Shown here in pieces: positions 42,657-43,822 of a stretch of DNA of 43,822 nt (within the stretch, counting starts at the first letter, position 1; each line of letters starts with the position of its first letter). Origin of the DNA: CAZIIK01 sp964539235 (lineage in GTDB: Bacteria; Pseudomonadota; Gammaproteobacteria; Francisellales; CACEW01); assembly GCA_964539235.1 (NCBI GenBank), contig CAZIIK010000047.1, forward strand, positions 1 to 43,822, written 5' to 3'. Position numbers and translations under genes: made by a program. Under the pieces are notes generated by a model. It did not search any database. It had not been told where the DNA came from and was given only the letters and a program-made list of their open reading frames with translations.

Positions 42657-43518
42657 ATGCCAAAAACCATCCTACCCTGCTGCTTATTCCCGACAACCTT
42701 CGTTATTGTCGATGATGATGAAACCTTCCTAAACAGCCTGGAACTGTCACTCTGCGTCGCCGGCATTACCGTTCAAGCATTTGTTGAACCTAAAAATGCT
42801 TTGGCTTTTATTAATTCACAGCAAACACTCGATTTAGATGACTACTACACCACTCGCGTCGATATTTCCGATAACCACTCCGTATATGACACGCAAGCAG
42901 ATCTCTCAGCGATTCTAAAACAACTGCACAATACCGAACGCACCAAGCGTTTAAGCGTGGTGATTTCCGATTACCACATGCCACAGATCAACGGCTTGCA
43001 ACTCTGCACTGAAATCAAATCTCCGAGTCTTAAAAAAGTCCTGCTAACATCTGTCGCCAGTGACTATATGGCCGTGAGCGCATTCAATGATGGCACCATT
43101 GATCAATTTATTGAGAAAGGTCAAAAAGCGCTGTAGCAGAAATTAGTCGCCATGATTAAGGAGCTGCAATTTACTTTATTCGCCGAGCAGTCTTTGAATG
43201 TATACAAACTGTATGACAACGCCATTGAACACAAGCCATTTTTGCATCAAAAACCGTTTCTCAATTGGTTTAAGCAACTACTGGCTGACCACCAGATCAC
43301 TGAATTTTACCTGGTCACTGAATTCGGCATGCTCGACTTTTTTATGGTGAGCGAAACAGAAGAAAACCGCGATTCCAGTGTTGATTGATGCCGCTGATGG
43401 CCAATGTCCACCCCCAGAATGGCAAAAACTGTTACAACCAGCGGAACACATTCAATTAGACAAAACCACATTGCATTACGTCTTTATGCACAATATTGAT
43501 CGCACACCGATAGCGTAG
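42657..43518 (+). pseudogene. Response regulator partner of the PAS kinase, two lesions
   Basis: The frame starts at ATG 42657. It has a receiver domain with an acidic pocket in FVIVDDDETFLNSLE, a 50-residue insertion, the phospho-acceptor Asp in VVISDYHMPQINGLQLC and the Thr/Lys region KKVLLTSVAS...DQFIEKGQ. TAG at 43134-43136 stops it, but the frame continues as QKLVAMIKELQFTLFAEQSL with a C-terminal domain (ITEFYLVTEFGMLDFFMV). Near 43366-43371 a further one-base change in an A run is needed to read on as TAIPVLIDAADGQCPPPEWQ, ending at TAG 43518. There is no DNA-binding domain. It pairs with the kinase just upstream. Such receiver-only proteins with this layout occur in Legionella-type bacteria by my recollection. 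It is probably non-functional. Confidence 0.75.
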
Positions 43519-43541
43519 AGATAGCCAAAAGACAAACAACC

Positions 43542-43685
43542 ATGAAAAAATCGACTGACTCAGGACAAAATAATCTGGACCAACAGCCCTTAGATACTGC
43601 CAAAGTACAATTTTTGCTATATCTAGCCGAAGACGGGGAATTGAAGATAGATGTGCGTTTTGAGGATGACTCAGTATGGCTAACT
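43542..43685 (+). pseudogene. rhuM: RhuM-family protein, N-terminal piece cut by an IS element
   Basis: The frame from ATG 43542 ends with VQFLLYLAEDGELKIDVRFE followed by DDSVWLT. This is the start of RhuM-like proteins (I/L-Y-x-x-x-D-G-x-x-x-I-x-V-R-x-E-D-x-(T/S)-V-W-L-T-Q). Immediately after WLT the homology ends, and the DNA becomes the end of an IS element whose transposase runs on the other strand. RhuM proteins were first noted on a Salmonella pathogenicity island and are also seen with mobile and toxin-like genes; their function is unclear. The rest may lie beyond the window. Confidence 0.72.
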
Positions 43686-43822
43686 TTAGTGCCTCTGTTG
43701 TCTAGACAGGTTATTGAGGAAGTGCTCCTATTTTTCTTTTCTAAGCTGCTTTCATATTCATTCCTTGTATGCTCTCCCAATACACCTGCATGGGTTTTTG
43801 ATAATTAAGCGCTTGGTGAAAG
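43684..43822 (-). mobile_element. End of an insertion sequence, cut by the window edge
   Basis: The element begins within TTTAGTGCCTCTGTTGTCTAG right after the rhuM break and continues past the window end. Its terminal part (43684-43740) is non-coding. A transposase frame on the minus strand follows. The matching terminal repeat and the target duplication would lie outside the window. Confidence 0.65.
43741..43822 (-). CDS. Transposase C-terminus (IS3/IS481-type, DDE integrase), partial
   Basis: The last 26 codons read FHQALNYQKPMQVYWESIQG, then MNMKAA and TAG at 43741. The (R)FHQALNY-x-(T/K)P-x-x-V/Y motif is the usual C-terminal end of IS3- and IS481-family integrase-core transposases. The rest lies beyond the window, so group and integrity are unknown. 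Confidence 0.75.
   Translation of the reverse strand, partial: FHQALNYQKPMQVYWESIQGMNMKAA

Noticed and set aside
104..43518. TAA reassigned to glutamine genome-wide
   Set aside because: Core genes such as gatC (TAA directly followed by the gatA ATG), gatA, gatB and ftsI end in TAA, and argS, rng and nadM in TAG, at exactly the expected protein ends.
1..43822. CRISPR array or prophage
   Set aside because: No regularly spaced repeats and no phage structural or packaging genes were seen.

Overview
The window looks like chromosomal DNA of a gammaproteobacterium with moderate GC. The core gene order (rng, yhdP, nitrilase, tldD; gatCAB; argS with tatD; serA with a DAHP synthase) is gammaproteobacterial. 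The accessory content points to a host-associated, Legionellales-like lineage whose accessory genes are decaying: a eukaryotic-type CE-clan cysteine protease, a tRNA-dependent cyclodipeptide synthase, a PAS histidine kinase with a single-receiver partner, a class A beta-lactamase, Rpn and toxin-antitoxin genes, and transposon ends. The lineage is inferred from gene content only.

Layout. 1-733: an asmA-like gene with an in-frame stop, cut off by foreign DNA at the left edge. 877-1313: a DUF4160/DUF2442 pair. 1404-5083 (minus): nadM-Nudix, argS, tatD. 5218-6547: tRNA-Pro, then an Rpn-family gene between 14-bp direct repeats. 6579-11746: an FtsI-type transpeptidase, a receiver-like protein, a broken DUF4404 gene, ampD, a zinc-type CDF exporter and a CinA N-terminal-domain protein. 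11777-13105: a decayed protease gene with the Ulp1-type His/Asp/Gln/Cys signature, carrying two in-frame TAA codons. 13110-15735: a resistance module (class A beta-lactamase, small ORF, frameshifted aminoglycoside/macrolide phosphotransferase, truncated GrpB) with overlapping or closely spaced reading frames, bracketed by inverted copies of a dispersed repeat.

15779-23523 (minus): tldD, nitrilase, yhdP and rng, a conserved envelope/RNA cluster. 23878-27750: a small secreted protein, an NCS2 purine permease, radA and a yefM/yoeB toxin-antitoxin pair. 27862-31041: gatCAB. 31285-35646: a small unknown protein, a methyltransferase, serA with a DAHP synthase, and a TauE/SafE transporter. 35648-37063: two unknown proteins. 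37395-38647: tRNA-Met and ychF, with dispersed repeats on either side.

39122-43822 is accessory and strongly degraded: a ribbon-helix-helix-like protein, a cyclodipeptide synthase split by a frameshift in an A7 run, a 101-bp nested inverted-repeat element, a PAS-PAS histidine kinase with an in-frame TAA, a response regulator with an in-frame TAG and a frameshift, and a rhuM-like gene interrupted by an IS element that leaves the window.

A recurring theme is gene decay. Six in-frame stops (five TAA, one TAG) lie where a Gln codon is plausible, and four single-base indels lie in A runs. All are in accessory genes or non-essential-looking genes, while the core genes are intact and themselves end in TAA, TAG or TGA. 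That argues for ongoing pseudogenisation, with recoding or assembly error as alternatives that can be tested.
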